A stretch of 64,000 bases of DNA from NCBI RefSeq assembly GCF_005239225.2, contig NC_133294.1, forward strand, positions 19,667,631 to 19,731,630. The letters are read 5' to 3'. Under the pieces are notes generated by a model that saw only the letters and a program-made list of their open reading frames with translations, was not told where the DNA came from and searched no databases. A program made the position numbers and the translations under genes. Source of the DNA: Populus alba. Its lineage: Eukaryota; Streptophyta; Magnoliopsida; Malpighiales; Salicaceae. Shown here one piece after another: positions 27,494-40,290 of the stretch; position 1 is the stretch's first letter; each line of letters opens with the position of its first letter.

Positions 27494-30400
27494 ATGGAGA
27501 AGCAGCAAGAATTGGAGTGGGCTAAAGCACAGAAGATTGCAACAAATCTAGACCTTGTAGCTGCAGCTAAAAAGCAGTTGCGGTTCCTTGCAGAGGTTGA
27601 TAGGCATCGGTACCTCTATGATGGCCCTTTCCTTGTCCGGGCCATTCACAGGTATTGCCGAGAGTGTAACTGATGTTATGTGATGAACTCCTGCAGGAAA
27701 TCTCGCCCTTCAAGTTCTCAGCAATACAAACCCACAACCTAAAATCCGTAATTTTAATTCAATTTTTTAGCAAATTTCTTACTGCACCAATGCCAGGTAC
27801 AAGTACTGTTGGCTTCCATTGTTAGCCAAGCATGCTAAATCTCCTGTTACAAAAAGCCCTTTGGTTGCCCCGCTTGATTGTGAATGGATCTGGCATTGTC
27901 ACAGGCTCAATCCGGTAGTCCTCTTGACTCAAATTTGTTTTAAAAAAACAGCATTTAAAAAAAAAAAAGAATCGTGCACTTCTTGAGAACATAGTGGGTT
28001 TTTATCAGGTTTAGTTTTTCAGGTGTGCTACAGGAATGACTGTAAGGAACTTTATGGGAGGATTCTCGGTACCTGGAATGTTGTATCTTCCACTCAGGCA
28101 GTTTGTAAGGAGCAAACTGAAGAATTCTGGAATAGAACCTATCCTACGGAACCATATGAACTGAATCCAAGCACCCAGTTAGTGGAGAGTGTTGGGGAAG
28201 CTATTCTAGGAGCCCAAAAAACCACAGAATATGATCTAGTTTCAGCTGTCAAAAGGCAGAGTTCTTTCTATTATCAGGTAATTAAAAAACAAATTTCCAA
28301 GGGTGCCAAATATTCATGTTTGTAGCATCTACATACGACTGGATTGTTACACGTAATCTAATTTTTTAATATTTTGTAAGAGTTGGATGACAGTCTGTTA
28401 ACATAATGGAAGTTAATACACAAAAACTGTGCTTCACCAGGTTTTGGATCAGCTTCCAGCAGATGAATGTTCTGCTTGATAGTTCAAATTCTGTGATTTT
28501 CCTTTAACAAGAAAGAGATGTGTAAAAAAAATATAAAAATTGGAGAACTAACTCAGTCATTCTGTATTGAAATGTCTGGATTTGACACAAGCTCAACGAA
28601 CCAACTTTGACTTCATTGCAGGTATCAAGTCCCCATATGAAAAATGATACCTTTCTCTGAAGAACTGTAGCTAGATACAAGGAGGATTCTTTCTGATTTA
28701 ATAATAAGAGAAACCAGGAGAGGTCCATCAAGCATTTCAGTGTTCCAACTTATGACGTTGACCTCATCTGAGCATTCCTCATCCAACTACACCCTGTTCT
28801 TACTGTAAATCTGGAGCAATATAGGCGCAGGGTGCTAGAGCATGATGACACTGATTCTGATAGAAGTAAAGTGGTAAAGCTGGATACTGGTTTTCTGGGA
28901 CCAGGCTAAGCAATGGAGGAGAACGTTCGGACTTCAAGATACTGGAAGCAGGAGCTAGCATAGAAGCGCAATTGCTCCATCTCCTCTCAAAAATCATTTG
29001 GTGAACTAGACAACTTCCAAAACAAGAATGATACTGCTTCCAATCCAATATCAAAGTAATCATTCAGCTTCAAAGAAAAAAGCTGATTGAGGGTAGTCAC
29101 AAATATCCTTTTCTCACTTTGCTTTCAGATTACTGCCCTACTAAACACCCATATCCAAGCACAGTGCTGATATGACATATTCATTTCAGTTATGGTGAGA
29201 TTGTGGAGGTTAGAGACTTACCAGTGAGCATAACGGAGCCTTTCCGTCATACTTAGTAAGAAACAGCCAATTTGTATTTCAATGGCAGAGAGAATGAGTA
29301 TCTTGTCCAAGCACGAAGAAAGACTGTTCGCTGTTTTCCGATGTGAACCCACAGGAGAGCTCATCTTCGAACTTGTGTCCTATCCCAATCCCTGTTTCAC
29401 CATATGTGCAAGGCCTGAGAAATATTGGGACAGCATTAATCTCTCTATATAGACCTCAGTGAAAACAGGCTCTCCTTTGTCAATGAAAAGGTTTGCATTG
29501 GTGCCAAATCTGGAATTTGTAGGTCCCAAACCAGTCAATTCTCCGGATTGCCTGCGCTCTTTCAACTCCTCCAGGTACAGGCACCATCAATTGCTGCACA
29601 TGGTCCCAGACTGCGGTCCCATGCCACAACATCTTGTTTCTTTCCCCTCTCTGGAATTTTCAACAGATGAAACTTGGACATGCGTTGGTGGATGAGGATG
29701 GACAACAGACATCAACCTCCAGATGAGGTGCTTATAACTTGGTGCATATTTACCAACCGAAGCTTCCGCATTCACATGACAGTTTTTTTTTCATCAGATA
29801 TTTCAAAGAAAAGCGGAGCCAAAGACAAAAAGAAGTGATCGGCGATGACCAGCTCGCGAGAAGACTATGTTCTCGCCAGATTTGCTGCGAACAGGATGTC
29901 TTGATGAATTCCAGGCTGTGGTTTTCGAACCTCATGAAATAATTACGATGCTTAGTCGGATCTTGAGCTCACTGTAGCCATAAGGTGAGGACCTATATAT
30001 TCTCCCAGCTTAACAATTACGTAACCTTGGACAATTGCGATGCAATCCTCCTGTATAACATATGGAAATTTAAGCAATTTTTTCCTCAACATTTTTTTTT
30101 TATCCTATGATCATCTTACATGTAATTTTCGATGCAGCTAGCTAACCTCTAGTGTTTCGTGGCTTAGGTGATCGTTTTTCCTGTAGGAAAGCTGAGTATA
30201 AATCAAATGTGAGAAGCATAAAAGCGCAGAAAATTTCATTGACAGCTGGTCAAATTTTCTGCAGGAATATCTCATGAAAGCCGTGCCTGTTTGATTTTGA
30301 AGTCTGCCTCTCTCAAGGTACAGAAGGTGTCAAATCATCCGAGCATCATCGTCAATAGAGTTTGTATTAGTGTTTTAATAGTTTTGTGACAGTAATGAGA

Positions 30401-31022
30401 GAGTGGCTGATTTCCGGGATTTTATTAGGCTTTTTCTACTCTCCGATCACTCCGAGAATGAGAGGACAATGGACAATTCAATACCGATGGAGAGAGTGCA
30501 AAAAATGACACTGATTTTCAAACAATATGAAATACGAAGCTCTAAGGAAGACAAAACAACGCGAACCCAAATTCAGACATGGAAGATACTGCGAAAGCAA
30601 ACAACCCAAGAACCCTACAAATCTGGTGATGAATGTGGATTGTGGCTGTTGTGGCTTCAATTAGGTGATGGTGGAAAAAAGGCACTGAGTTGTTAAGAAT
30701 GTCACAGGCTGAAGAAAAAAACTACAGTAATGGATCCAAAGCAATAATAAACAGTGGAACATATTGCTCGAACTTACTTGGCCTTGTTGGTTCAGACTCT
30801 GCCAGTCATATAACCCTAGAGGATGAAGCAAAGAGCGCTCATTGTGGTGGATGTGGCTCGTGTCATGGTGGTTGTGAGGGTGTGCGTTCCCAGACTGCCA
30901 GTTCTATATTCCAAGGGGAGGCAGCAAACAGCCCTCATTGTGGTGGGTGTGGCTCATGTCATGGTGGTTGTGGAGGATGTGGCTCATGCCACGGTAGCAG
31001 TTGCGGCCAGGATCAGCAGTAA
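27494..31022 (+). pseudogene. Glycine-rich domain-containing protein (GRDP / DUF1399), decayed
   Basis: GRDP proteins carry an N-terminal DUF1399 region and a C-terminal Gly-rich tail and are linked to stress and auxin responses in Arabidopsis. Exons 27494-27651, 27797-27914, 28023-28277 and 28622 onward splice cleanly and read MEKQQELEWAKAQK, KKQLRFLAEVD, LDCEWIWHCHRLNPV and YDLVSAVKRQSSFYYQV, all DUF1399 hallmarks. Exon 4 then meets TGA at 28658-28660, with more stops after it. Remnants in family order follow: SVPTYDVDLI (about 28738), LEHDDTDSDR (about 28839), RCEPTGELIFELVSYPNP (about 29340) and a Cys/Gly tail (30690-31022) with repeated CGGCGSCHGGC. The first ~190 codons could still be transcribed, giving a truncated protein, but the rest is clearly pseudogenic. 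Confidence 0.85.
30839..30972 (+). repeat. Direct repeat coding CGGCGSCHGGC in the GRDP tail
   Basis: A 38-base block (CATTGTGGTGG.TGTGGCTC.) occurs at about 30839-30876 and again at 30935-30972. It is the Gly/Cys repeat typical of the C-terminus of GRDP proteins. Confidence 0.7.
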
Positions 31023-31559
31023 TCTTAGTGATTGCTGGTCAAAATGCAGCTGCCGGCTCTACCTAAGGACACATTATCTGGATCCAAAATAGGCACTTGA
31101 TACATTATGTCATTTCACTTCAAGCACCGAAATTAACATAAACCATATAGACAAGTAATGTACTTAATTCTGGTGATCTATATATAATAATAACGCACTG
31201 CGCTTATTTAATTATATTTTGCTTCTCAATTAAGGATCTCTCTATTATTACGGATGTTCTTCCTTTCAATACCAGAGGGGGCGATAGGACTTGGGGCCAG
31301 GTCCTGCCAAAACAACAAGTTGCTTCTGCAGCTATGAGAAGAAATGCTGAATCTTCTATCTGCCAAGTGCCAAAGATTCTGTGCAAGAGGAACATGTTAA
31401 TTTCTACCACTGAATGCAAATTTAATTATAAATAAACTGTGCCAGACAACCCTCTCAAAAACAGTTCCAAAGACTTGGTATTTTCACATTCGATCTAAAC
31501 CATATTAAATAAATAAATAAACTAATGAATCCAACCAATCAATCATTTCTAACCCAAAA
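31023..31559. other. Spacer between two pseudogenes
   Basis: No gene or recognisable repeat seen. Confidence 0.4.
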
Positions 31560-32829
31560 TCACACACGGGAATTCTGTGGAGTCATAACATTAGCATTAG
31601 CATTAGCAACCTCACCATCCTGATTCACCACACCACCACCTTGCCTACAGGTACGGCTCCAATGGTTGCCACTGGAGCTGCCTGACACGGAGTTGTATAA
31701 TACACCTGTCTCCCTGCACTATCATAACCAACCCTGCAGATACCCTCGCTCAGCCACTCCGAATTTTGGCTGCATCAATCCACCAGCTTTCGTCGTCTTT
31801 TGTAGTTGAATTGAGCCAGCCGCCGGTTGCTGGACATGACTGTAAACCTCCTGCACAACTCTCTGCACTCCATAATAACCTTTACCAACTTGTCCAGGAA
31901 CCGGTCTCAATGCTGGTGCTTGAAGTAAATAAACTGGCTGCTTATTTCCAACATAAGTACTCATGGGATAACCATTTGAACTCACATGCCCGGTGTCATT
32001 TTCCCCGTAAGTTTCTGTGCATAATATTCATCAAGGAAACCTCTAGAGCAGGCCTCGTCAGATTTCCGTTGCTCGTTATTACCAGCAAAATGTAGTCTCA
32101 AATCCAGAGTCTGTTGTTTAAACGCCTCAAAGGCATCTCCAATCAATTTCCTATCCTCCGATCCACATTCCGAACCAGCAGAAACATCTTTCACAACAAC
32201 CTCCGGCACAGTAGGCTGCGAAGGTTGAGTATCCACAAATTTCGTTCCTGGAACAACCGTATTATTATCCAGTTCGAACAAAAACTCCGGATTCTCCGCT
32301 GAAACAGCCGCCTTGGCGCTTGGCGGGTGGTAAAGAAGATTCTAGACTCTGCACACTTACAGAATCTAAAGCATCCACAAACAACTGCCTCTCCGATTTC
32401 ACTTCACTCGGAACGATAAACTTTTCAAACTAAACAGAAATAACCGTAACTTCGCGGCCTTAGCGGAAGCACGGTGCAACCGGTCGAATTCAATCATCAT
32501 GTGCTCAAGATCCTCGTCACTTGTAACGGAAATCAAAGCATCAACATCTTCACCACAGGAAGTTGATACTTAAAAAAGATATCAATGGCCCCACCACATA
32601 GAGACGTGACTTTATGCACCATCCCAGAAAACTTGATACCGTGATCGACGGATAGGATTCTCGTGTCGCCTCCGATGTAAGCGAGCTGGTTATCGTGGAG
32701 TCTTGGTTGGATTTTCCCACCATCACTACACATTAATTTGACTTTGTAGGTTGACAGCGGGTCGTCTGATGAATGAATGTCTTCGGTGTCGCGGGAGTCT
32801 GGGTAAGAAGAGTGAGAGAAAGTCTACAT
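31560..32829 (-). pseudogene. PB1 (Phox/Bem1p) domain protein, decayed, intronless
   Basis: Plant PB1-domain proteins of this type are small soluble proteins of uncertain role. On the reverse strand, ATG at 32827-32829 is followed at once by TAG; then the frame reads TFSHSSYPDS, KVKLMCSDGGKIQPR, HDNQLAYIGGDTRILS, VDIFFKYQLP-type and DALISVTSDEDLEHMM blocks, the PB1 signature. Frame changes occur near 32550 (two extra bases after CTTCCT), near 32430, near 32325 and at 31982 (after TGKMTPGM). Downstream parts still read FEAFKQQTLDLRLHFAG and QPVYLLQAPALRPVPG. No intron interrupts it. Nonsense at codon 2 plus at least four frameshifts mark a pseudogene. Confidence 0.85.
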
Positions 32830-35651
32830 TGTTGTGTCTTAGGGTTAGGAGGAAGATGGATGAAAATGTGTTCGTTCGGGAGAGAACATGTAAAAACAGG
32901 GTTACAGATAATAAAACGGCGGGAGCGTTATTTTTTAAAATATTTATTTTAAAAATATATTAGAATAATATTTTTATTTTTTAAATTTTATTTTTAATAT
33001 TAATATATTATTTAAAATTTTAAAAAATATATTTTTTCTTCAAAAATACTTTAATACTGTAAAAACAAACCATGCCTAAGGAAGGGAAAATAACGCGGGA
33101 GCGTGAAAGAAAGTGTTTTATGGATTAAAATGCGGGTGGTGCAAATTGTGTGCGTGTGTGTGTGTTTTTATATATATATATATGGAATAATATCGTTATT
33201 CTTTGTTTCAGTTTTTCATTGATTATCTTATTGATTCTTTTACGATCTGGTGTTAACTTAGGTATTGCTTTTTTTCTTTTTTTTTTTCAAAAGTATGTGT
33301 CATTTTAATGTATCATAATTGAAAAATGTTAAATATTAATATGTAAAAATATCACGAGCTAATATATTATGATCCTGACATGAGAGGCAATGATATGCAC
33401 ACTAACCTAAATAGTTCATGGTAGATATGTGCCCAGAACTTCCCCGGTCAAATAAATTTTTTATTGTCGAAAAAAAATGTTAAGATAAAATAATCTAGAT
33501 TCAACTCACAGATCCATTGATAATATAAATAATATATATAAAAAATAATAATAACAAGAAAAATAATGTATATATATATAACAAAAAAGGATTGAAAAAA
33601 CCAATATGATCACATCTTCAGTTTGAAAAACTCAGGGCTAAACTAAAAAATTAAGAAAAAACATGATTAAATTGGATTAATTTACAAACTTCGTGATAGT
33701 AAATATATGATTAAGATAATCTCATAGAAAAAAAATCACCCAAAAAGAAAGTGAAGAAAAGTATAAAAATCAATTTTAAATCCATAAATATTGAATAATG
33801 ATTTTAAAATAAATAATTAGCTTGTACAAAGACAAAAAAAAAAAAAAAAAAAAATAAAAAGCAAACTCATGTAGACATTCCAAACCTGATCAAATTTTAA
33901 AAACCCGTAGCATGTGAGACTTTAGATTTGAAGTCCAAACAAAAAGTTTATTATGAACCAATTTAAAAACATTAATTATAAAAAATTTGTTAAAGGAAAA
34001 AAAAATCAATAATAAAAAGAATTAGAATTAAATTTAACATGAAAAAAAATAAAGGAGGGTGAAACCATAAAATAAATTTAATTTTAAAAATAATTTCAAT
34101 ATCGATGCAAAAAAATGACAATAAAAAAAATTGGATGAAAACTATCAAGGGAAAAAAACCAAAGAAGTGTGAGATTTTAAAAACAAAATCAATTTAAAAA
34201 TAATTCAAGACAAAAAAAATAACAATAAAAAAATAAAAACTAATTTTTAAAGATAAAACAATTAAGAGGAATTAAATTGAAAATGCATATCAATTTTATA
34301 AATCATTCAAAATAAAAGAAATTTATAATAAAAATAAAATGAACTAAATACGAAGAATCGATAAATTAAAAGGTTATTTTTGGATTTTAAAAGGATTTAC
34401 ATAAAAATGTAGATGGGAGAGAGAGAATAAGAGGGGGGGATGGTTACTAGCGTTAAACCAGTTTTAAATCTTGAAACACGCGGTGCCCTATTAGATCGGG
34501 AAATTTTGAGAATTTTTAAATTTTGTCATGGAATGTGGTTTTTAATTATGAAATAACCCCTCATGAATAGTTCGAAAGACACCAAGATTGTTCTGGTTGT
34601 GCTGTAAACAAATTTTTTTGATTATATGTAATAATGTAATTTTTGACGATGCTTTTGAATAGAATTAGAATTTACAATAAAAACAAAAACAACGTAAAAT
34701 AAAAATAAAATAAAAAATCCATTAAATAAATAAGAGTATTTTGTTATTTTTATTTTTAATGGCATCAATGTAATTATACAATTCTAAAAAAAATTAAAAA
34801 TATAAATTTTCATCAAGTAGTCAACATTAAATTATTTTATTCTATTAAAATAACTAATATAATTTGCAGAAATAAATAAATTATATAATAGTTAAAAAAA
34901 ACCTTTTTTAATGTACCATATGATGGGCCCATTAATTTATTTTTTATTTTTTTAATGTTCTCATGACAGCTTTATCTTAAACTAGGATTAAAAATATTTT
35001 TTTATTGACTTTAGGCAGTCAACAAAATAATTTTCATTGAATGCTGATATTCAAATTTAAGTTCAAAAAATTACAAAATAAAGCACTCTTTTAAAAAATA
35101 TTTTAAATTTATATTTTATAATTTTTTCTTAGATTCTTTTCTTTTTTGTTAATAATGTTTAGCATTATTCATGATAAAATTGAGGAATAATGTTGTGGAT
35201 ACTTAAATTTCTACTAAAAAGTTTTACTTAACAATGTAACATTTGATTTTTTATTATTAATTATTCGTTCTATGATTAGAGTTATGTTGTTAAATATAGT
35301 AAGATTTATACCTCAAATACTTTCCATATAAAAAATGTTACTTCAACATTAAAAAAGTTATAATAATTTCGTGTCACATCATGATTCATGACTGATGTAC
35401 GTAGGACATGTGCGTTCATTTATGAGGGGCATACTCACTTATCGGGCTGGGCTATGTTGTAACAATCATTTGCAAGAGGCCCAAAAAACAGAAAAATTAT
35501 TTCAGTCACCACGTTCTCAAAAGTCGTGGAGTCCACAACCCATGAATCCCATTAAGGGAAAGCCAGAAAAGGCAAACAAAGGGCAGTTTCAATTCAATTC
35601 AATTTTGGAAGAAAAAATTTTGGTTTGTGGATTTGAGTGGGAAGCATAGCT
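32830..35651. other. AT-rich intergenic region upstream of ODR4-like gene
   Basis: Contains a MITE-like AT-rich stretch (about 32935-33070), mixed GT/TA runs near 33148-33183 and a long A-rich dispersed repeat (listed separately). The last ~250 bases should be the ODR4-like promoter and leader. Confidence 0.5.
33560..34480. repeat. A-rich dispersed non-coding repeat, copy 1
   Basis: Includes the block AACCTGATCAAATTTTAAAA, then CATGTGAGACTTTAGATTTG, and repeated 'AAAATTGAAAA/AATAAAAAA' stretches. A diverged relative with the same order (AACCTGATGTAATTTTTAAAA, then ATATGTGAAATTTTGGATTC) lies at 47540-48290. No coding capacity; the type of element is not identified. Confidence 0.55.
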
Positions 35652-38600
35652 ATGGTGAAAGCAGTAATCGGAGACGAAACCCAACTAACTTCAGCCGAGG
35701 ATCGCCTCAGCCAATCCGGTCTCACCTCTCAGGTCTCTCTCTAAATCTCCATATCCACACATGCAAAACGACAACTACGTGCTCCAATTCTTGATATCGA
35801 ACTTTTTTTTTTATTCTCGTCAGGTGGGTTTGGTGATAGGAAAACTTAGCTCCAAATTAGATCGTGGCTTCATTTTCGATCTGGTCCCCACCCCACCAAA
35901 CGATGCAGGAGAATCAGCCTGTTCAATCCTCGAAACCACCAAAGATGACAACAAGAGAAAGGGTTCCAAATCTAAATCACAACCCGCCGTTGATTCTTCT
36001 GCCTTGAACATCGATTCGGATTGGGTCGCTGAACATGCCCGTCAGGTCCATTCTACTTTTATAAATTTTATTTATCTTATGTGGTTTGTTATCGTGGGTT
36101 CGATTTGGTGAAAAAAAATGTTGTCGTTAATGTCAAAGGTTTCAAGAATGTTAGTGGGTGGCATGAAGGTTATTGGTGTTTATGTTTGGGTTAGTGATAG
36201 TGCTTTCAAGAATTCAACTATAACACTTTTCCAGGTAATTCTTGCCCCTTGTAATTTGACTATATTTACTGTCTTAGTTTGTTTTAATTTTACTTAGCTC
36301 TGTGAAAATTGAGCTGATAGGGTTTTTGTTGATGGTATAGCTTTTACAGACAGTGAAGGGAGTTGCAGAAGCTGCACCAGTTACTGAAACTGATTGGGAT
36401 GAGAGATTGCTAATTCATATATGTTATAGTCCAAGGAGGTATTTCATCGTTACTGTCACCGTTTAATTGAAACTCTTATTTCTATTACCAAGTATCTGTC
36501 ATTTTGATGCAGGTGTTGTTTTCGTTGTTCATATGGACTAATGAGCTGATTTTTGTAGGTGGACGTGCCGGAATTGTGTGCTGTCTTCGAATATCACTTC
36601 AAGTAGTATACGGCCATGTGATTTTAAAATGGGAAGGGTCTTAAGTTCCCTTCAGGCATTTAGGTGTACATACAACTTCAAACTCAGGTATCTTCAATGG
36701 TTTTCATATGTGTTCTCTGTTTGTGGATCCAAACAACAGTCCTATTTGGTGCTGGAATATGGATATCTTGTGATCCTTGTGACTCATGAATGAAGCTATA
36801 TTTTCCAGATTGCCTGTAACTCATGAGAGTGCATCAAATGCCCAAACATTGAGTTCAATTCTTCGTCATGTAATTTCTGTGCATGCTAAAGAGCTAAGGG
36901 ATGCAAAGGCTATGATTGATGGGAATTTGGTAAGCTGCACTGTGACTTTATCTCTCTTGGAATGAAACTGCAGACCTTAAAGTCATTAATTTACGGAGGA
37001 AATCAATGACTTGCAGTTTCTTATCATAGCCTTATTCATTTAATATGAAACCCGGAGTAAAAAATTTAAAAGGTGACATGATAATGCTAGAGGATATTGG
37101 ATGGAAAGTGATTCTATTAACATGATGGTTTGGTTATTAAGATCCGGAAGTTAGTTGATAAATACCTACACCTGCATCTCCATGGTGATACCATGAGACG
37201 CGCCTGATTTCATGAAACTCATGCTTCATAACAATTTAGTGATTAATGGGTCCCAATTGGGCACATCATTTTGAGTTAAAGCATACTGCTGCTTTGCTGG
37301 CTTGGAATAGACAATTTGTATGGACTGTGGCTTCACTTTAGGAGCATTATTATTCCTAAACATTTGTTACAATGGTCCATTCTTGTTTTCATAGCTTCTT
37401 ATGTTTATATGGTTTTAGGTTGTTGGTGAAGAGCTATGCACAACTGATGGTACGCATGAAGTTGAATTGCTGCTACCATTCACAAAGAATTCTTTGGTTG
37501 AAGGTGTGTTGGAAAGCTTTAAATATTAGGCACAAATGTACTAAGTGCTGATATGGTAGCTTGAAGATATTGTTTCAATCATTTGATGATTTTTTTTTTA
37601 ATTTGCTAAAGCAAGCAGCCAGAAGGACGTTGCTGGTGTTCTTGTCTTTGGTGGATCCGTGTGCTCTTATGCATACTCAAACACAAAAGAACCAGTGATG
37701 CAGGCTGTTGCTGATATAAAGGTACTTCTATTCTTGAAAAAATTACTTTTGTTTTGAGTATCTCAAGGGAATGTCTATACCAGATTGATGATGATTACTC
37801 ATGATAATTTTTTATGTTTGATTCATTTGTTTTGACTATGCCTTACTGCATTTTGGAATTTTACTAATAGTGTGTAGATATTGCTGTAGTTCAACATAAA
37901 TATACATTTACGCCATTGGTACTTCTTTAATACAGTCAAAATGGTGTGGGGGATTTGTTCCTTAACACTGTATATAAGACGTTCTGTGTGTGTCTCCACT
38001 TTTCATGCAAAACTCTGCCTATTTACTGATATGAAATGATTATTGGTGGGCCATTTTTTCTTGCCACTTCAAGTGGGTTATTCTAAGCAACCGCCTCCGA
38101 TCTCTTCTTGCTTCTTACCTCACAGAGGTTGCTACTTCCCCATCTTCCAAACTAGAATGTCTTACTTCTGGAATGTCAATCTATATATTGATGAAATTTC
38201 AAGTATCCTCTAATTTTGATTTTTTGACCAGGATTTGTTCCTTGACACTATACAAGGCATTCTGTGTGTCTCTCCACTTTTTATGCAAAACTCTGCCTAT
38301 TTACTGATATAAAATGATTATTGGTGGGCCATTTTTTCTTACTAAACATGTCATTGATTTGATTGACTTTTAATGCCGTTGCAAGTTGTAAGCTTCGCCC
38401 AGGACCAATTGGCACATAATGCACACATATCCTTGCATTAAATAGCAGCTAGCATTCATAAATGACAAAATTTTAGAATTGAATTTCAAGTACAGAAAGA
38501 AAAGAGGCAATTTAAGAAGAGCAGAGGATAAATGCTGAAATACAAGATAAAGATCAGACAGGCATTGTGCTCTAGAAAATCTGTTTGTCGTGGTGCCTGC

Positions 38601-38672
38601 AGAATGACAATGCTTGAATCTCGTTTTTTTTCTGCTGCTTTATCATTTTGGAATAAAAGAATGAAGTCCTTG

Positions 38673-38705
<33 letters not shown>

Positions 38706-39918
38706 ATGCTTTATGGTTATTTCTCTCTTTCAGATTTTTTATTCCCTTTTCATGGTTATTGTTTTTGACCTGTGTAATGATGGGAAATTTTTTATTATTC
38801 TCAGGATGATATCATCAGGAGTCTTCAAAGTAGACTTGATATCATCTGTGATGAAGCAGATGAAGATCCAGATCCTATCGACAATGATGGCAAGGATTTA
38901 AGGCTAGAAAAACTGCCTGAGAAACCTGTTTCAAGACTTGTCTTGAACTCTTTGAGGTGTGTGAGCTGTAATGTTAGTAGTCTTTTTGAGCAGATGATGA
39001 GAGCATGGCTATGAGTCTGAAAATTTGTATTTGATTTGTTATTGTTTTAAAGTAGATTGGTGATGTTTTATCATCTAACTGTCATTTACAAATTTTTGTT
39101 ACGTGAAATGCAAGCTTTCTGCCGCATGGTACAACCAAGTAATGGTCCAATCTCAATTGTCCATGAATGCAGGGCCAGCACGAGTTCCTCACGGGTCTCT
39201 TGTGTTACATTAATGGCTATCTAGATCATATGCACTGTGGGGGGTGCTTGGTTTTCAATTGCTGAGGGTGTGGATCCTCTTTTGTTGTTTCTTTTTGCCT
39301 CTTGATATCCAGCTTAGCATAGAGAATCTATCTGAAGCATCTCTTTGAAATTCGATGCAGTTTGTTTCTGAAACATGAATAGCCATACTCTAACATTTCT
39401 ATTGTACAATTCAATGCAGGAAAACATGCTTTCTTTCATTTCCTCGAAGAGTCTTTGTTCCCTGGTTGGCTGGTACATTCATCTGTGACTACCTGCAACC
39501 ATCTGAGACAGTTGAGGTATGTTCATGTGGTTTATTGAGAAAAATACATCAAACACTACAGTTGAACATTCTTATACTGAAACCTTTCGTCAATTAAGTC
39601 GTTTTGAGTTGATCCCCGCTCTAATAGGTTTTAAAAGAACATTGCATTGAGCTGATGTCCATGGAAGCTCCAACTGATCCCTCGACATTTCTCCAACCAG
39701 AAATCGAAGCTCCATCGCTAATCACTGAATCTTTTTGGGATGTTGCAGTTCCTAACCATTTCACATCTGTTTCTTCCTTAGAGAAGAGTGGACAAGTCGA
39801 CATGAGTGTGGAAAGTAGCCGGCAATCTAATCAGCCATTTAATTTCAATGTATTAGCTGCTGTTTGCTTCCTTCTCTTTGCAATCTTGGTTGGGTTTGTG
39901 CTTGCAAGGCAAAAATAG
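35652..39918 (+). CDS. ODR-4-like membrane protein (11 exons)
   Basis: ODR-4 homologues are ER-associated tail-anchored proteins; in nematodes ODR-4 helps odorant receptors reach cilia, and the plant role is not established. Exons: 35652-35732, 35824-36045, 36139-36234, 36341-36438, 36559-36687, 36809-36929, 37419-37503, 37612-37721, 38805-38956, 39420-39516, 39628-39918. All introns are GT-AG, and the exons join in frame to 493 residues. Recognised stretches are QVGLVIGKLSSKLDRGFIFD, DSDWVAEHARQVSRMLVGGM, VIGVYVWVSDSAFK, GVLVFGGSVCSYAY and FPRRVFVPWLAGTFICDYL. A single hydrophobic segment at the C-terminus (VLAAVCFLLFAILVGFVLA) followed by RQK fits a tail anchor. The ATG opens the first clean exon. 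No lesions. Confidence 0.9.
37951..38341 (+). repeat. Direct duplication inside ODR4-like intron 8
   Basis: A block of about 110 bases (GGATTTGTTCCTTAACACTG ... GGTGGGCCATTTTTTCTT) at 37951-38062 recurs at 38231-38341 with a dozen or so differences, including a shorter GT run. Confidence 0.85.
38675..38702. repeat. (CT)n microsatellite in ODR4-like intron 8
   Basis: About thirteen TC units just ahead of exon 9. Confidence 0.85.
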
Positions 39919-40019
39919 TGTCCGGGTGAAACTTTTGGTGTAAATCACATGGTATAGAAATAGGATAACCGAAACCCAATTTTTTGATTTCTTGTTCATT
40001 ATTTGTCCTGGTTTTGCAC

Positions 40020-40290
40020 TTTAAAAGTGAAGTTCCATCTGGCCCCTCACAAGCCTTACTTAGATGCGTAGCTCATACTGCCGATGAATTATCGTGGCTT
40101 CACATGCTCTTCAAAGACTTACAGATTCCTTTGTTTCATGTGCCAACCATTTGGTGTGATAATATATTTCAGCCATCTCCCTCGCCTCTAATCCTGTGTT
40201 CCATGCTCGCACGAAACAAATAGAGGTGTCCCTACCACTTTACTCGGGAGAAAGTTATCCGTAAAAATCTTGAAGTGCGGCATACATAAC
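40020..40290 (+). mobile_element. Ty1/copia polyprotein remnant (RNase H end)
   Basis: In one frame the sequence reads RCVAHTADELSWLHMLFKDL and VPTIWCDN; after frame changes comes YHFTREKVIRKNLEVRHT. These are the EAEYRA..-like, '.TIWCDN.SA' and 'DYHFxREKV' stretches of the copia RNase H region. Only about 270 bases are left, just downstream of the ODR4-like stop codon. It is a dead fragment. Confidence 0.7.
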
